From assembly GCA_029844215.1 (NCBI GenBank), contig CM056724.1:73241093-73305092 (forward strand): a DNA stretch of 64,000 nt, read 5' to 3'. Source of the DNA: Przewalskia tangutica (Eukaryota; Streptophyta; Magnoliopsida; Solanales; Solanaceae). The notes under the pieces were generated by a model that was not told where the DNA came from, did not search any database, and saw only the letters and a program-made list of their open reading frames with translations. Both the position numbers and the translations under genes were made by a program. Below, piece after piece: positions 44,395 to 55,895 of the stretch. Each line of letters opens with the position of its first letter. Positions within the stretch are counted from its first letter, which is position 1.

Positions 44395-47052
44395 TGTTAT
44401 ACCCCGTATTTCCAGAGTATGTACGTGAGGGCGTACGTATAAAAATTTAAGCCTTAAGGATTGGCAAGGTTCGAATTTGGGCACAAGTGCCGAAAAGAAT
44501 CGTTTTTCGACGAAACGTTTTACAAGACTTGCGAAGGGAAATTTCCGGCTATGTCATTTCTAATTTTTGCGGATTTTTCCGAGAGACGAAACATTTTGGA
44601 CCAACGGGAGGGTGACATGTGTCACCCTCACATTGGTGGACTTGAGGCGTCCATTGGGACGAATTGGACCACTTTAGTTGGTAGGATATTTTGTGCAAGT
44701 TGGTGTGGTAGATGGATAAGGTACACATGGTTAAATCCTAGGCCTACACTTGCCTAACACTTGGATGGATCTTGGCCATTGGTTGGCCATTGCTTGACCT
44801 ATAAATACCCCTCTAAGTTGATGAACTTCTTCATCCTAAAATCATTTCCAAGTCTTGAAATCCCTCCCCCTTTTATGAGTTGTGTTCGTCCAAACCCCCC
44901 CCCCCCCTTTTTGAGAAGCCTTGGCCGAGAATACACCCCCCTAGCCTAGTTGTTTTCGTATAATACCCCCGTTGTGGTATAGAAATACTCTCCAAGTATT
45001 GTTATAATGCCCAAATACTTTAGCCAAAATACCTTGTAGTACTTTCCAAAAGTTACCTCTATACGTAGAGCCCGGAAATACTATTATACTTTCCTTTAGC
45101 CACTAAACAAAACCCTAAGGAAAACCTTCATAGTCGGTTGAAGTGTTAAGTAGAAGTTGCGTAGAACTTCTAAGGGTTGTTTGGAGCGGGTTGAGCAAGA
45201 CGGAGTAGAGCTTAACGTTGCTCGGGAGCGACATTAAACTTGGATAATTTTGGGCTCATCGAGGTAAATACTATCCCTTCTATTGTAATTGGGAATTACA
45301 TACTGTAGTTGTATAGAAATGAATATAAGATTCATAGAAGAGAATTGAACTGTAATAGAAGGATATTACAGAAAAGACTTGAACTGAAATCACATCAGAA
45401 GAATATTTAGTAGAAGATTAAACTGTACATACATAGGACTGTATTTACAGTAGACTGATAACCTTTATTGGTTGAATGTTCTGTGAGTAGCATGTGCTAC
45501 TTGGAAGGTGGACAAGGCTAGCCGGGTTATAGCCGTGGAGCGTTTTGCTTATAGTCGATAATCGTCGCGAGGTATGTGATTCTTCCTATACTCTTGAGCA
45601 TGAAGTATTTTAAAAGAATATATATATAGTACGGTAGACGTACGTGTGGCAATGTCTTTTGACTTAAGCCTGAATAATATATATATATAGTAAGGTAGAC
45701 GTACGTGTGCTAACTGAATATAGTTGTACGGCAATGTCTTTTGACTTAAGCCTGAATAATATATATATATATATAGTATGGTAGACGTACGTGTGCTAAT
45801 GAATATAGTTGTACGACAATGTCTTTTGACTTAAGCCTGAATAATAAGAACCTTGAAATATTTTTAAAGGAATATATATATAGTAGACGTACGTGTGTTA
45901 ACTGAATGTAGTGTTACGGCAATGTCTTTTGACTTAAGCCTGAATAATAAAGAATCTTGAAGTATTTCAAAAGATTAAGAAACCTTTTTGAAAGAAGAGT
46001 AATACTTGGTTTTGAAAACATAAGAGTTATACTAGCTTTATGGGAAGATAGGTATAACGTCTTAAGAGAGAGATAAAGAGAATGGTTTACTGATTTTTAG
46101 AAGTTAAGATACTTGATCTTAAAAGATAAGAGACTTGACTTAAAAGAATTAATATGAATTTTGTGTGAAACCTCATTCGTGAGTAATGAGTACTTGGTTT
46201 TTAAAAGGAATAATGTTTTACTGATTTCGGAAATCAGAATGAGTGTCGACAAACCACTGCAGCGTTAATAAAGGGAAATGTAATGACTAATGAAGTATTA
46301 TTAAGACCAGTAGAAACCTCCATCTGCATAGAAGCTAAGATGAGACAAAATGATATTACATTTTCTAGATCATGGCTGCTTTAATAAGATGGTTATAAAT
46401 AAGAATAAAACTGCTCACACATATGGCATATGTTACTCAATTGTTTTAAAAGAGATTAAGACATTGAACTATGAAACTTTTCTAAAATAAAGAGACTTGA
46501 GTAATTGAAATTAGGCAAGCTGGAACTTTAGGGAAAAGAAAGGCATTGTGTTGTCTTAAATTGGTTTTAAACATAAAGTGTTATAACAGCTTTATGGGAA
46601 GTTAGTTATAACGACTTTATGAGAACAAAAGAAGGGTTTTATCATTGGTTTTAATGTGGTAACTTGACTTTAAAAAGAGAAGTGTTTTGGTCCAAAAAGA
46701 AGGCATGGTATTGCCTTAATTTGGTTTTAAAAAGGAAAGTATGGAAGTTGTTTTGGTTTACTTAAAAAGATGTAAGTCACTCTATTTTTATACTAAGGGT
46801 ATCGGGTGACTTTTATAAAAGGAATGGATCTCTTAAAAGGAATTTAACGTACGTAGTACTTTAGGGTTAAAACCCGGACTTTGACATAAAATGAAAGTAC
46901 CTTGAGTTGTGTATAACTTGCCTATGTTTGTTGTTGTGAAACTTGCCTATGCTTGTTGTGATAGCCTTTGTTGTGCAAGAATTGTGTTTCTATACTACCG
47001 CGTCTCTCGATGGAGGGCCGGTTGACTTGTTGAGAACTTACTTGGACGTACC
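44395..47052 (+). repeat. LTR A-L6, interrupted by element E
   Basis: TGTTATACCCCG through CTTACTTGGACGTACC, then the end of the minus-strand E LTR (TGTAACGCC). Contains a TATA box at 44800, a 13-C tract at 44895-44907 and the 82-bp AT repeat at about 45600-45925. Its cassette and 3' end should lie beyond the window, to the right of E and D. Confidence 0.9.
44800..44807 (+). promoter_or_regulatory. TATA box of LTR A-L6
   Basis: TATAAATACCCC, about 400 bp into the LTR. Confidence 0.7.
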
Positions 47053-47714
47053 TGTAACGCCCCGAACCCGGGCCCGTTACTGGTGCCTTACCCCGGGCAC
47101 CCTAGTGATACAACATCAGAGAAAACCAGCGGAAAATAAAACATGAATCATGAAACAAGAGATATAATAAATAAACAGGCCAACCAAAACAGTTGCCTTC
47201 AGTATATACATAAAACCCGAACAGTTTAATCCTTTTACAACCTCGCCACAACAGCTTCTACATGCACTCTAAGATTTACAACAACTATGACGACAGGCCC
47301 CGCCATACCCCGAATGTACAAGAACCTACAACTCGTGGAACACATACCAAAAGATAAGCCTCGGAGAAACGGAGCTTCCCAACACGCTGAATGTGATCCT
47401 ATAAGCGGATCGACGATCGATGTACCTTTACTGCGGCATGAACGCAGCCCCGGAAGGAGGTCGATAACAGTACCAAGTATGTGAAATCAGAAAATATCAG
47501 AAATGAAATCATAATAGTCTACATAAAGCAGAGACATGTATGATAACCAAACTACGCACAACATAAAAGCGATTATGTCAAGTCGTGGACTCACGCCTCA
47601 AAGTCATCCTCATGCCCGTGGAACTCCTTCCTCACCGCCAGCGATCTAGGTATAAATCATGTGATACGTATAATGTGTCTCGCCCATCTTATGGACCCAA
47701 TATAGAAACGTGTG

Positions 47715-47975
47715 GAATACATTCCGGATGAACCGTAGTCAAGTGAAATACATTCCGGATGAACCGGTAGTCAAGTGAGATACATTCGGGTGAACCGTAA
47801 TCAAGTGAGATACATTCCCGGATGAACCGGTAATCAAGTGAGATACATTCCCGGATGAACCGGTAATCAAGTGAGATACATTCCCGGATGAACCGGTAAT
47901 CAAGTGAGATACATTCCCGGATGAACCGGTAATCAAGTGAGATACATTCCCGGATGAACCGGTAGTCAAGTGAAC
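47715..47975 (-). repeat. 33-bp tandem repeat in LTR E-3', eight copies
   Basis: Same unit and copy number as 37173-37435 and 53095-53362. The outer copies end GGTAGTC while the inner ones end GGTAATC, in the same order in all three arrays, so the array was already eight units long before insertion and duplication. Confidence 0.95.
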
Positions 47976-49824
47976 ACAGTACTTGCACAACAAGGCTATC
48001 ACACGTAACATGGTCAAGTTTCATAACAACAAGCATAAGCAAGTTACACACAACTCAAGGTACTTTCATTTTATGTCAAAGTCCGGGTTTTAACCCTAAA
48101 GTACTACATACGTTAAGTCTTTTTTTAAAAGAGATACATTCCTTTTATAAAAGTCACCCGATACCCGTAGTATAAAACTAGAGTGATTCCCATTATTAAG
48201 TAAACCAGAACACTTTCTTTTTAAACTCAAGTACCAACATTCTTTTCCTAAAGTTCCGGTTTGCTTAATTACAAATGCTCAAGTTTCTCATTTTAGAAAA
48301 GGTTTCGTAGTTCATAGTTTTAATCCTTTAAAACATAATTCTCCTTTAAACGTTTTGAGAAACATATGTCTTATATGTGAGTAGGTTATTCTTGTTTATA
48401 ATCAATCTTATTAAGCAGCCATGATCTAGGAAATGTAATATCATTTTGTCTCATCTTAGCTTCTATGCATGGAGGTTTCTCGGTTTTAATACTTCTTTAG
48501 TCAATACATTTTCCTTTTATTAACGCTGCAGTGGTTTGTCGATACACATTCTGACTTCCGAAATCAGTACAACATTCTTAAGCCGTTATACATAACTTCC
48601 CATAAAGCTAGTATAACTCTTAAGCTTTCAAAACCCAAGTAATACTCATTCTTTCAAAACGATTCATAAATCTTTTGAAATACTTCAAGTTCTTTATTAA
48701 CACATATCAAGCCAGTTATTATTCAAATCAGTTACCTTTTAAAAACCACAAAGTATTTGCTTATCCACATAAAGCTATTATAACCGACTTCCCATAAAGC
48801 CGTTATAACCCTTTATGTTTTAAACCAATCAAATACATTTAGCACATGTACGTCTACCGTACTACATAGTTCACACATATCATGCTAGAAGAGATAGGAA
48901 GAGGTTCACATACCTCGCGACGATTATCGACTAAATAGCAAAATGCTCCGAGTACCTCAAACCGTCGGCTACTCCTTAAGCCCAGTAGATCACGCCATAC
49001 GTAGTACTTCAACCTATAGAGGCCACAAGGCGCCTATTAACATCTAGATCTCAATGTAGAATATTCTAAAAAAATTGAAGACCTTCCCGCAATGGCGTTA
49101 ATCTCCTCCTCTATCGAGGCCGGCTACCAAGCCAACCAGGGGGGGGGGGTTTGCACGTCTAACCGGCCGTGTACAATTCAACCCACAGTAATGCAACACA
49201 AGTCTCATCTGAATACACCCTATGTAATTACAGTTCAGTTCTCTTATATAAATTCAGGCTTAAGTCGCAAGACATTGCCGACGAACTACGTTCAGTTCTT
49301 TATATAGTATACTTAACTATATACTCCTACAACATGAAATTTCCAGTTACAACAGAAGGTCAAGAATGTTTACCTCGATAAGCCCAAAATTATCCGAGTT
49401 TATATGTCGATCCTGAGCAAGGTTTAGCTCCTACTCCGAGCGCTCCAAGAAACCCTTAGAAGTTCTACGCAACTTCTACTTATAACTTCAACTACGGGTG
49501 AAGATTTCCTTAGGGTTTCGTTTTTTGTGGCTAAAGGGAAGTATAATAGTATTTTCCGAGATTTTCGTAAAAATGGTACTTTGGAAAGTACTACAAGGTA
49601 TAGGCTAAAGTATTTTGGGCATTATAACAATACTTGTAGAATACATTTCTACCAAGGGGGGTAGTATTTCGACTAGCACAACTAGGCTAGGGGGGGTTTA
49701 TTCTCGGCTAGGGCGCCAAAGGGGGAGAGGGTGGTGTTTGGACGAGAACAAGGTTGAGGGAGAGGGAGGGATTTTTAACACTTAGAGAAATTTTGGATGA
49801 AGAAGTTCATCAACTTAGAGGGGT

Positions 49825-49832
49825 ATTTATAG
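49825..49832 (-). promoter_or_regulatory. TATA box of LTR E-3'
   Basis: TATAAATA on the minus strand, about 400 bp into the LTR. Confidence 0.7.
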
Positions 49833-50233
49833 GTCAAGCCATGGCCAACCAATGGCCAAGATGAAGACAAGTGTGGTGCAAGTGTAGGGTTAGATTTCCA
49901 CCATGTGTACCTTATCCATCTACCACACAACTTGCACAAAATATCCTACCAACTAAAGCCCTCTTTTCGTCCACCATTGCCGCCCATTTGTTCCAATGTG
50001 AGGTGACACATGTCACCCTCCCGTTGGTCCACAATGTTCGCCTCTCGGAAAAATCCGCAAAAATATAAATGACATAGCCGAATTTTTCCTACGAAAGTCG
50101 TGGAAACGTTTCACGTAAAACGACTCTATTCGGTACTTGTGCACAATTTTCGAACCTAGCCAAGTCTTAAGGCAAAAAAAAAATTTAATACGTACGCCCT
50201 CACGTACATACTCTGAAAATACGGGGTATAACA

Positions 50234-50246
50234 TTCTCCCCTCCTT
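50234..50246 (-). other. Polypurine tract of element E
   Basis: AAGGAGGGGAGAA on the minus strand, directly before the 3' LTR, with the palindrome AACATTCG-GGA-CGAATGTT beyond it (about 50250-50268). Confidence 0.9.
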
Positions 50247-51015
50247 AGAAACATTCGTCCCGAATGTTCCTTCTCAAGGCGGATAAAGATGAAGTTCTTC
50301 TAACAATTTTCCACTGCCACACATGGCCACAAACATAACACACGTTCTCTTCCTTCCTTACTCGCTGTTCCTCCTCGATCACTTGAACTCTTCTAGTATA
50401 CGCACCATACTCGATCATCGCTTTAGTTTCCAAAACTTTGGAGTCACCACCTCCAAACTTGGTCATCTACTAGCCTCAATCTTCCTTAAGGCCATTCCCG
50501 GCCTTCACGATCTGCTTCTGGTCGAACATATCCACGAACTCATACGACGATTACCAAAACTTGGGCCTAGCACCCTCGTGACCCTCCCACCTGGCGGGAC
50601 CACCCAGAGCTGACCCCACCTCGAAACGGGCTGCGGGTTGGCCCGCAACATGGCCCCAACCCGACCCACTGTCGCGCCAACTCTTGCTCGCCGACACGGA
50701 ACAATCTTGCTAATTCACATCATGAAAGATACCACTTTCATTTTCCCAACCTGTGGGACTTATCACACAATACTTTCTAGGCATAAAATGCACTCGACAA
50801 GGATCACTCGAAAATCTTGTACCCAAGACGGCTTACATCTAAGGTCTCAATCGTAATATTCTAAGGTTCATCATTCCTCACCCCTGTGCTTACCCTTTTT
50901 CCCCAACTGGTTCCTAAATCACATTTTAGCACAAAGCTATCCGAGCATAACACCTAACACATTAACATAACATCAAAACATACAAGCCTCTAGAGGTTAA
51001 GGATATACCTGAAGC
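50247..51015 (-). other. Noncoding 3' spacer of element E
   Basis: Minus-strand counterpart of the A spacers, with hairpin arms CGGGTTGG (50634-50641) and CCAACCCG (50656-50663). It is somewhat shorter than in A. No pol remnant seen. Confidence 0.7.
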
Positions 51016-52238
51016 TACCGCTCCACTCTAATCGTAAGTCCACTGCAGGCGCATAATCAGAGCGGCGATGAACCCGCCATCGATCCTAGTCGTGCTAAGT
51101 CGGTACCTCTCCTATAAGCACGCTCTCGTCACATGGCCCCGACGGCGCAGTGAAGCAAGCACCAAAAAGACGACATTCCTGTGGATGATGTTTGCCACAT
51201 CGCGCACACGGCGGGACGTGAATCGCTGGCTAGAACCTATGTATATCCGGAACGGAAGCCACGAGCTCGACCAGCCCCGAATACCCGAACGCCCCGACGA
51301 TCGCGGGGACCACTGCATCGGTGGAGGTACATAACTAGATCGCCGAGGCGGTCCGCCTCGAAAGTTACCAAAGGACCTCGCTGCTCGCCTCTTCGCCGAT
51401 CTCGCCATTCCGTCGACCTCTCCGTGCCTCACATCCTAGTGCATGAGCTGCGTGCGGGCAATGTCCATGCCCGGTGAAGAGCTACACCCGCATAAGCCTC
51501 GCCAAGTAATCGCCCAGCCCGTGACGTAGCGGTGTACTCGCCCTCCATATCGCTACCATACGGAACATACCGAGCTAATGAGTCGAACTCCACATTGTAC
51601 TCTAACCCCGCCCGCCCCGCCTCAACGCGTCAAAAATTTGTCGGCCCGAGCCCTCCTCATCTGTGGAGGCAAGAAATGTGCAAGAAATGCCTCGAGAACT
51701 CATCCCAAATCGCTGGAAGTGCATGCTCTTCCCGACAGCCTCCCACGAATCAAACTACCAATCGCAGATCACGCGGTGATGCGAACCCAATACCACCGAC
51801 TCGCCTCGAGACTCGATCACTCTCATGATCCGTCAGAGTCGCTGGATAAACTCCCGAGGGTCGCCTCGGCTCGATCCATAGAACATCGGCGGGCTACAAC
51901 TCGAGAAAGTCACGTAGCCTCAAACCGCTCGCCGGGGTGAACTACGGTGCTACTGGGCCGGAATCGCTGATCCAAATTTATCCTCATATCTGCCACGACC
52001 GCCGCGAATCGCCATCTCCTTGTACTTATCTCATCGGCTCAGCCGTGGACCGAGGCTCGTGTATCAGTAGTCTCGGCAGCCATCGCTGCGCTTAAACTCG
52101 CTGGTGCCGGGCGGCGCGAAACCCTCCGACGGAAGCACGCCTCGTGTATCGACGCTCGCGCTGCACTTCTCTCTCGTATCTCGCCACGCCTCCTCGATCG
52201 CCTTGCCCATTCGGGCTCAAGGTTTTACGCGGAGGCAT
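51016..52238 (-). pseudogene. gag: gag of element E, frameshifted
   Basis: Minus-strand ATG at 52238 begins MPPRKT-like, as in C and D. The core runs at about 51740-51560 (minus), with FLPPQMRRARADKF readable and the YNVEFDSL words after it. A minus-strand open piece at 51432-51112 covers the part after the core (FGNFRGGPPRRSSYVPPP) and ends before the knuckles. The zinc-knuckle part near 51200-51060 is degraded; only isolated Cys pairs can be seen. Plus-strand open frames over this gene are shadows. Confidence 0.75.
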
Positions 52239-52423
52239 AATCGGTAAAGGAAAGGAATACGTCAGGGGTCCAATTTATCACACGCTAAGGCACGATCTCG
52301 TAATGAGAAGAATGGAAACCAATCCTAAATGTCCTATAGCCTCCGATTATAGATGTGGTGCACAACACACCGATAACCAAGACTCTACTAGACACGGTGC
52401 AGAGACACTTTCCGAGGACTAAT

Positions 52424-52435
52424 CGCTCGATACCA
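52424..52435 (-). other. Primer-binding site of element E
   Basis: Minus-strand TGGTATCGAGCG next to the 5' LTR end, matching the initiator tRNA-Met site except at CAG. Confidence 0.85.
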
Positions 52436-52438
52436 CTT

Positions 52439-54653
52439 TGTAACGCCCGAACTTCGGCCCATCGTGCCTTACCGGCACCCTAGTGATACAACATCGAGAG
52501 AAAACCAGCGGAAAATAAAACATGAATCATGAAACAAGAGATATAATAAATAAACAAAGCAACCAAAGCAGTTGCCTTCAAGATATACATAAAACCCAAC
52601 AGCTTTAATCCTTTTACAACCCCGCCACAACAGCTTCTGCACTCTAAGATTTACAACAACTATGACGGGACAGGGCCCCGCCATACCCCTGAATGTACAA
52701 GAACCTACAACTCAGGGAACACATACCAAAAGATAAGCCTCCGGAGAAACGGAGCTTCCCAACACGCTGAATGTGATCCTATAAGCGGGGATCGGCGATC
52801 GATGTACCTTTACTCGCAGATGAACGCAGCCCGGAGAGTCGAGATAACAGTACCAAGTATGTGAAATCAGAAATACTGTAAATGAAATCATAATAGTCTA
52901 CATAAAGCAGGAGACATGTATGATAACCAAACTACAGTTCACAATATAAAAGCAGTTATGTCAAGTCAGGGACTCACGCCCTCAAAGTCATCCCTCATGC
53001 CCGTTGAACTCCTTCCTCACTGCCGGCAGTCTAGGTATAAATCATGTGATACGTATAACGTGTCTCGCCCATCTTATGGACCCAATATAGAAACGTGGAA
53101 TACATTCGCGTGATGAACCGGTAGTCAAGTGAAATACATTCCCGGATGAACCGGTAGTCAAGTGAGATACATTCCCGGATGAACCGGTAATCAAGTGAGA
53201 TACATTCCCGGATGAACCGGTAATCAAGTGAGATACATTCCCGGATGAACCGGTAATCAAGTGAGATACATTCCCGGATGAACCGGTAATCAAGTGAGAT
53301 ACATTCCCGGATGAACCGGTAATCAAGTGAGATACATTCCCGGATGAACCGGTAGTCAAGTGAACACAGTACTTGCACAACAAGGCTATCACACGTAACA
53401 TGGTCAAGTTTCATAACAACAAGCATAAGCAAGTTACACACAACTCAAGGTACTTTCATTTTATGTCAAAGTCCGGGTTTTAACCCTAAAGTACTACATA
53501 CGTTAAGTCTTTTTTTAAAAGAGATACATTCCTTTTATAAAAGTCACCCGATACCCGTAGTATAAAACTAGAGTGATTCCCATTATTAAGTAAACCAGAA
53601 CACTTTCTTTTTAAACTCAAGTACCAACATTCTTTTCCTAAAGTTCCGGTTTGCTTAATTACAAATGCTCAAGTTTCTCATTTTAGAAAAGGTTTCGTAG
53701 TTCATAGTTTTAATCCTTTAAAACATAATTCTCCTTTAAACGTTTTGAGAAACATATGTCTTATATGTGAGTAGGTTATTCTTGTTTATTATCAATCTTA
53801 TTAAGCAGACATGATCGAGGAAATGTATTATCATGTTGTCTCATCTTAGCTTCTATGCAGATGGAGGTTTCTACTGGTTTTAATACTTCTTTAGTCAATA
53901 CATTTTCCTTTATTAACGCTGCAGTGGTTTGTCGATACACATTCGACTTCCAAATCAAGATAACATTCTTAAGCCGTTATACATAACTTCCCATAAAGCT
54001 AGTATAACTCTTAAGCTTTCAAAACCCAAGTAATACTCATTCTTTCAAAACGATTCATAAATCTTTTGAAATACTTCAAGTTCTTTATTAACACATATCA
54101 AGCCAGTTATTATTCAAATCGATTACCTTTTAAAAACCACAAAGTATTTGCTTATCCACATAAAGCTATTATAACCGACTTCCCATAAAGCCGTTATAAC
54201 CCTTTATGTTTTAAACCAATTAAATACATTTAGCACATGCACGCTCACCGTACTACATAGTTCACACATATCATGCTAGAAGAGATAGGAAGAGGTTCAC
54301 ATACCTCGCGACGATTATCGACTAAATAGCAAAATGCTCCGAGTACCTCAAACCGCTACTCCTTAAGCCCGTAGATCGCGCCATACGTAGTACTTCAACC
54401 TATAGAGGCCACAAGGCGCCTATTAACATCTAGATCTCAATGTAGAATATTCTACGGAAAATTCTAAGAAGACCTCCGCAACAGCGTTAATCTCCTCCTC
54501 TATCGGCCGCTACCAAGCCAACCGGGGTTTGCACGCCTAACCGGACGTGTACAATTCTACCCACAGAATGCTACACAAGTCATCAGAATACACCCCTATG
54601 TAATTACGATTCGCTTCTCTTATTTAAATTCGGGCTTAAGTCGCAAGACATTG
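52439..54653 (-). repeat. LTR E-5', incomplete
   Basis: Minus-strand LTR from its TTACA end at 52439 to 54653, where it stops in AAGACATTGC. Eight 33-bp repeats lie at 53095-53362. It follows the E-3' LTR closely. The missing 5' part, about 0.95 kb with promoter and TATA box, is expected on the far side of element D. Confidence 0.88.
53095..53362 (-). repeat. 33-bp tandem repeat in LTR E-5', eight copies
   Basis: Same array as in LTR E-3'. Its first unit is distorted (TTCGCGTGATGAACC), again in the CCGG word. Confidence 0.95.
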
Positions 54654-55069
54654 CGATTTAACCATCATATACCGTATTTCCGCAGTATATGTACGTAAGG
54701 GGATACGCATAAAAAGTCTAGCCTTAAAGTTTAGGCAAAACGCTTTTTTAGGCACAACTCACAAACGAATAGTTTTCCGACGAAACGCGTTTCCACGCCT
54801 TTCGTAGGGTAAATTCCGGCTATGCCATTTCTAATTTTGCGGATTTTTCCGAGGCGAAACATTTTGGACCAACGAGGAGCGACACTTGTCACCCTCCAAT
54901 TGATGGACTTGAAATCGCCCATTTGGACGATTTGGGCTAGAGGAGCACGCTTTTTGTGCCTTGTGCACAAGTCAAGGAGTTGGTAGGATATTTGTGTATA
55001 GTTAATCCTCACCCTACACTTGCCTTGCACTTGTCTAAATCTTGGCCATTGGTTGGCCACTTCTTGACC

Positions 55070-55077
55070 TATAAATA
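55070..55077 (+). promoter_or_regulatory. TATA box of LTR D-5'
   Basis: TATAAATACCCC, about 400 bp into the LTR. Confidence 0.7.
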
Positions 55078-55779
55078 CCCCCCTTAAGATGAAGAGTTCT
55101 TCATCCACAAATTACTTTCCAAGTCTTGAAAATCCTCCCTTCTCCCTTATTAGCCATTTCGTCCAAGCCCTCTTCCCCCTCTAGCCTAAGTGGCCCTTGC
55201 CGAATACCCCCTAGCCTAGCCAAAAATCTACCCCCCTCCCTTGGTAGAAAAGTTACCTTCTTGTATCGTTATAATGCCCAAAATACCCTAGCCCAAATAC
55301 CTTAGTACTTAGTAGAAGTTGTGAAGAACTTCTAAGGTTCTTGGAGCATACAACTTAGGAGCAAAACCTTGCTCAGGCGCGACTTTTTCTAGGATATTAT
55401 TGGGCTTACCGAGGTAATAATCCTAACCCTCTTTTGTATTAGAGAATGCATACTGTAGAAGTATAAGAATAAGTATTAATCACTTAGAAGGGTTTAAAAG
55501 AAGAATAATCAAACTGTACTTACATAGGACTGTTTTCACAGTAGACTTTATAGCTCACCGGGTAGGGAAGTGCTGCCCGACTTACCGTAGAATTATGAAC
55601 CCTCTGTTTAGAATGACCTTCAGAGTAGTCTTTGATAGATATCTGTGACTATTATAGGCTGACTCTCTGCGCGACATATTCAACTTGGCAGGTGGTTTTC
55701 GCTGAGAAGGTATGTGATTCTTCCTAAAGCATGATATTTTACAATATATATAGTACGGTAGACGTACATGTGTTAACTA

Positions 55780-55895
55780 AAATATAACTACGGCAATGTC
55801 TTTGACTTAAGCCTGAATAATACTTACGGCAATGCCTCACGGCTTAAGCCTGAATAACACTTACGGCAATGCCTCACGGCTTAAGCCTGAATAAT
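55780..55895 (+). repeat. Short tandem repeat in LTR D-5'
   Basis: Three units with CGGCAATGCC(TCA)CGGC and TTAAGCCTGAATAA, about 39 bp each. It is the D counterpart of the 82-bp AT-rich array of the A LTRs, without the TA tracts. Confidence 0.8.

Larger units (their letters stand above)
1711..47052 (+). mobile_element. Array A: head-to-tail gag-only LTR retrotransposons sharing LTRs
   Basis: Six plus-strand LTRs of the A type alternate with short interiors that carry a primer-binding site, gag and a 3' spacer but no pol. Adjacent units share one LTR, the pattern left by unequal recombination between LTRs. The array is interrupted by nested elements B and C, each with a 5-bp target duplication. 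It contains a 10.5-kb tandem duplication and is cut at 47052 by minus-strand element E. The first unit's LTR (1711-5027) is diverged from the others, so its junction with the A LTR at 15831 may be a recombination or deletion scar and not an original element end. Confidence 0.8.
47053..50233 (-). repeat. LTR E-3'
   Basis: On the minus strand TGTTATACCCCG (50233 downward) to GGGCGTTACA (47053), 3181 bp. Same blocks as the plus-strand LTRs in reverse: a TATA box at 49825-49832, an 11-G tract at 49139-49149, the hairpin near 48780-48830 and 33-bp repeats at 47715-47975. The first three repeat units have lost bases in their CCGG words. Confidence 0.9.
47053..54653 (-). mobile_element. Element E: gag-only LTR retrotransposon on the minus strand, interrupted
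   Basis: Read on the minus strand: 5' LTR (incomplete at 54653), primer-binding site, gag, spacer, polypurine tract, 3' LTR. Inserted in LTR A-L6 after GACGTACC. Its own 5' LTR stops at 54653 and element D begins within about ten bases, so D most likely inserted into E and the rest of E lies past 64000. The interior is 2.2 kb without pol. Confidence 0.85.
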
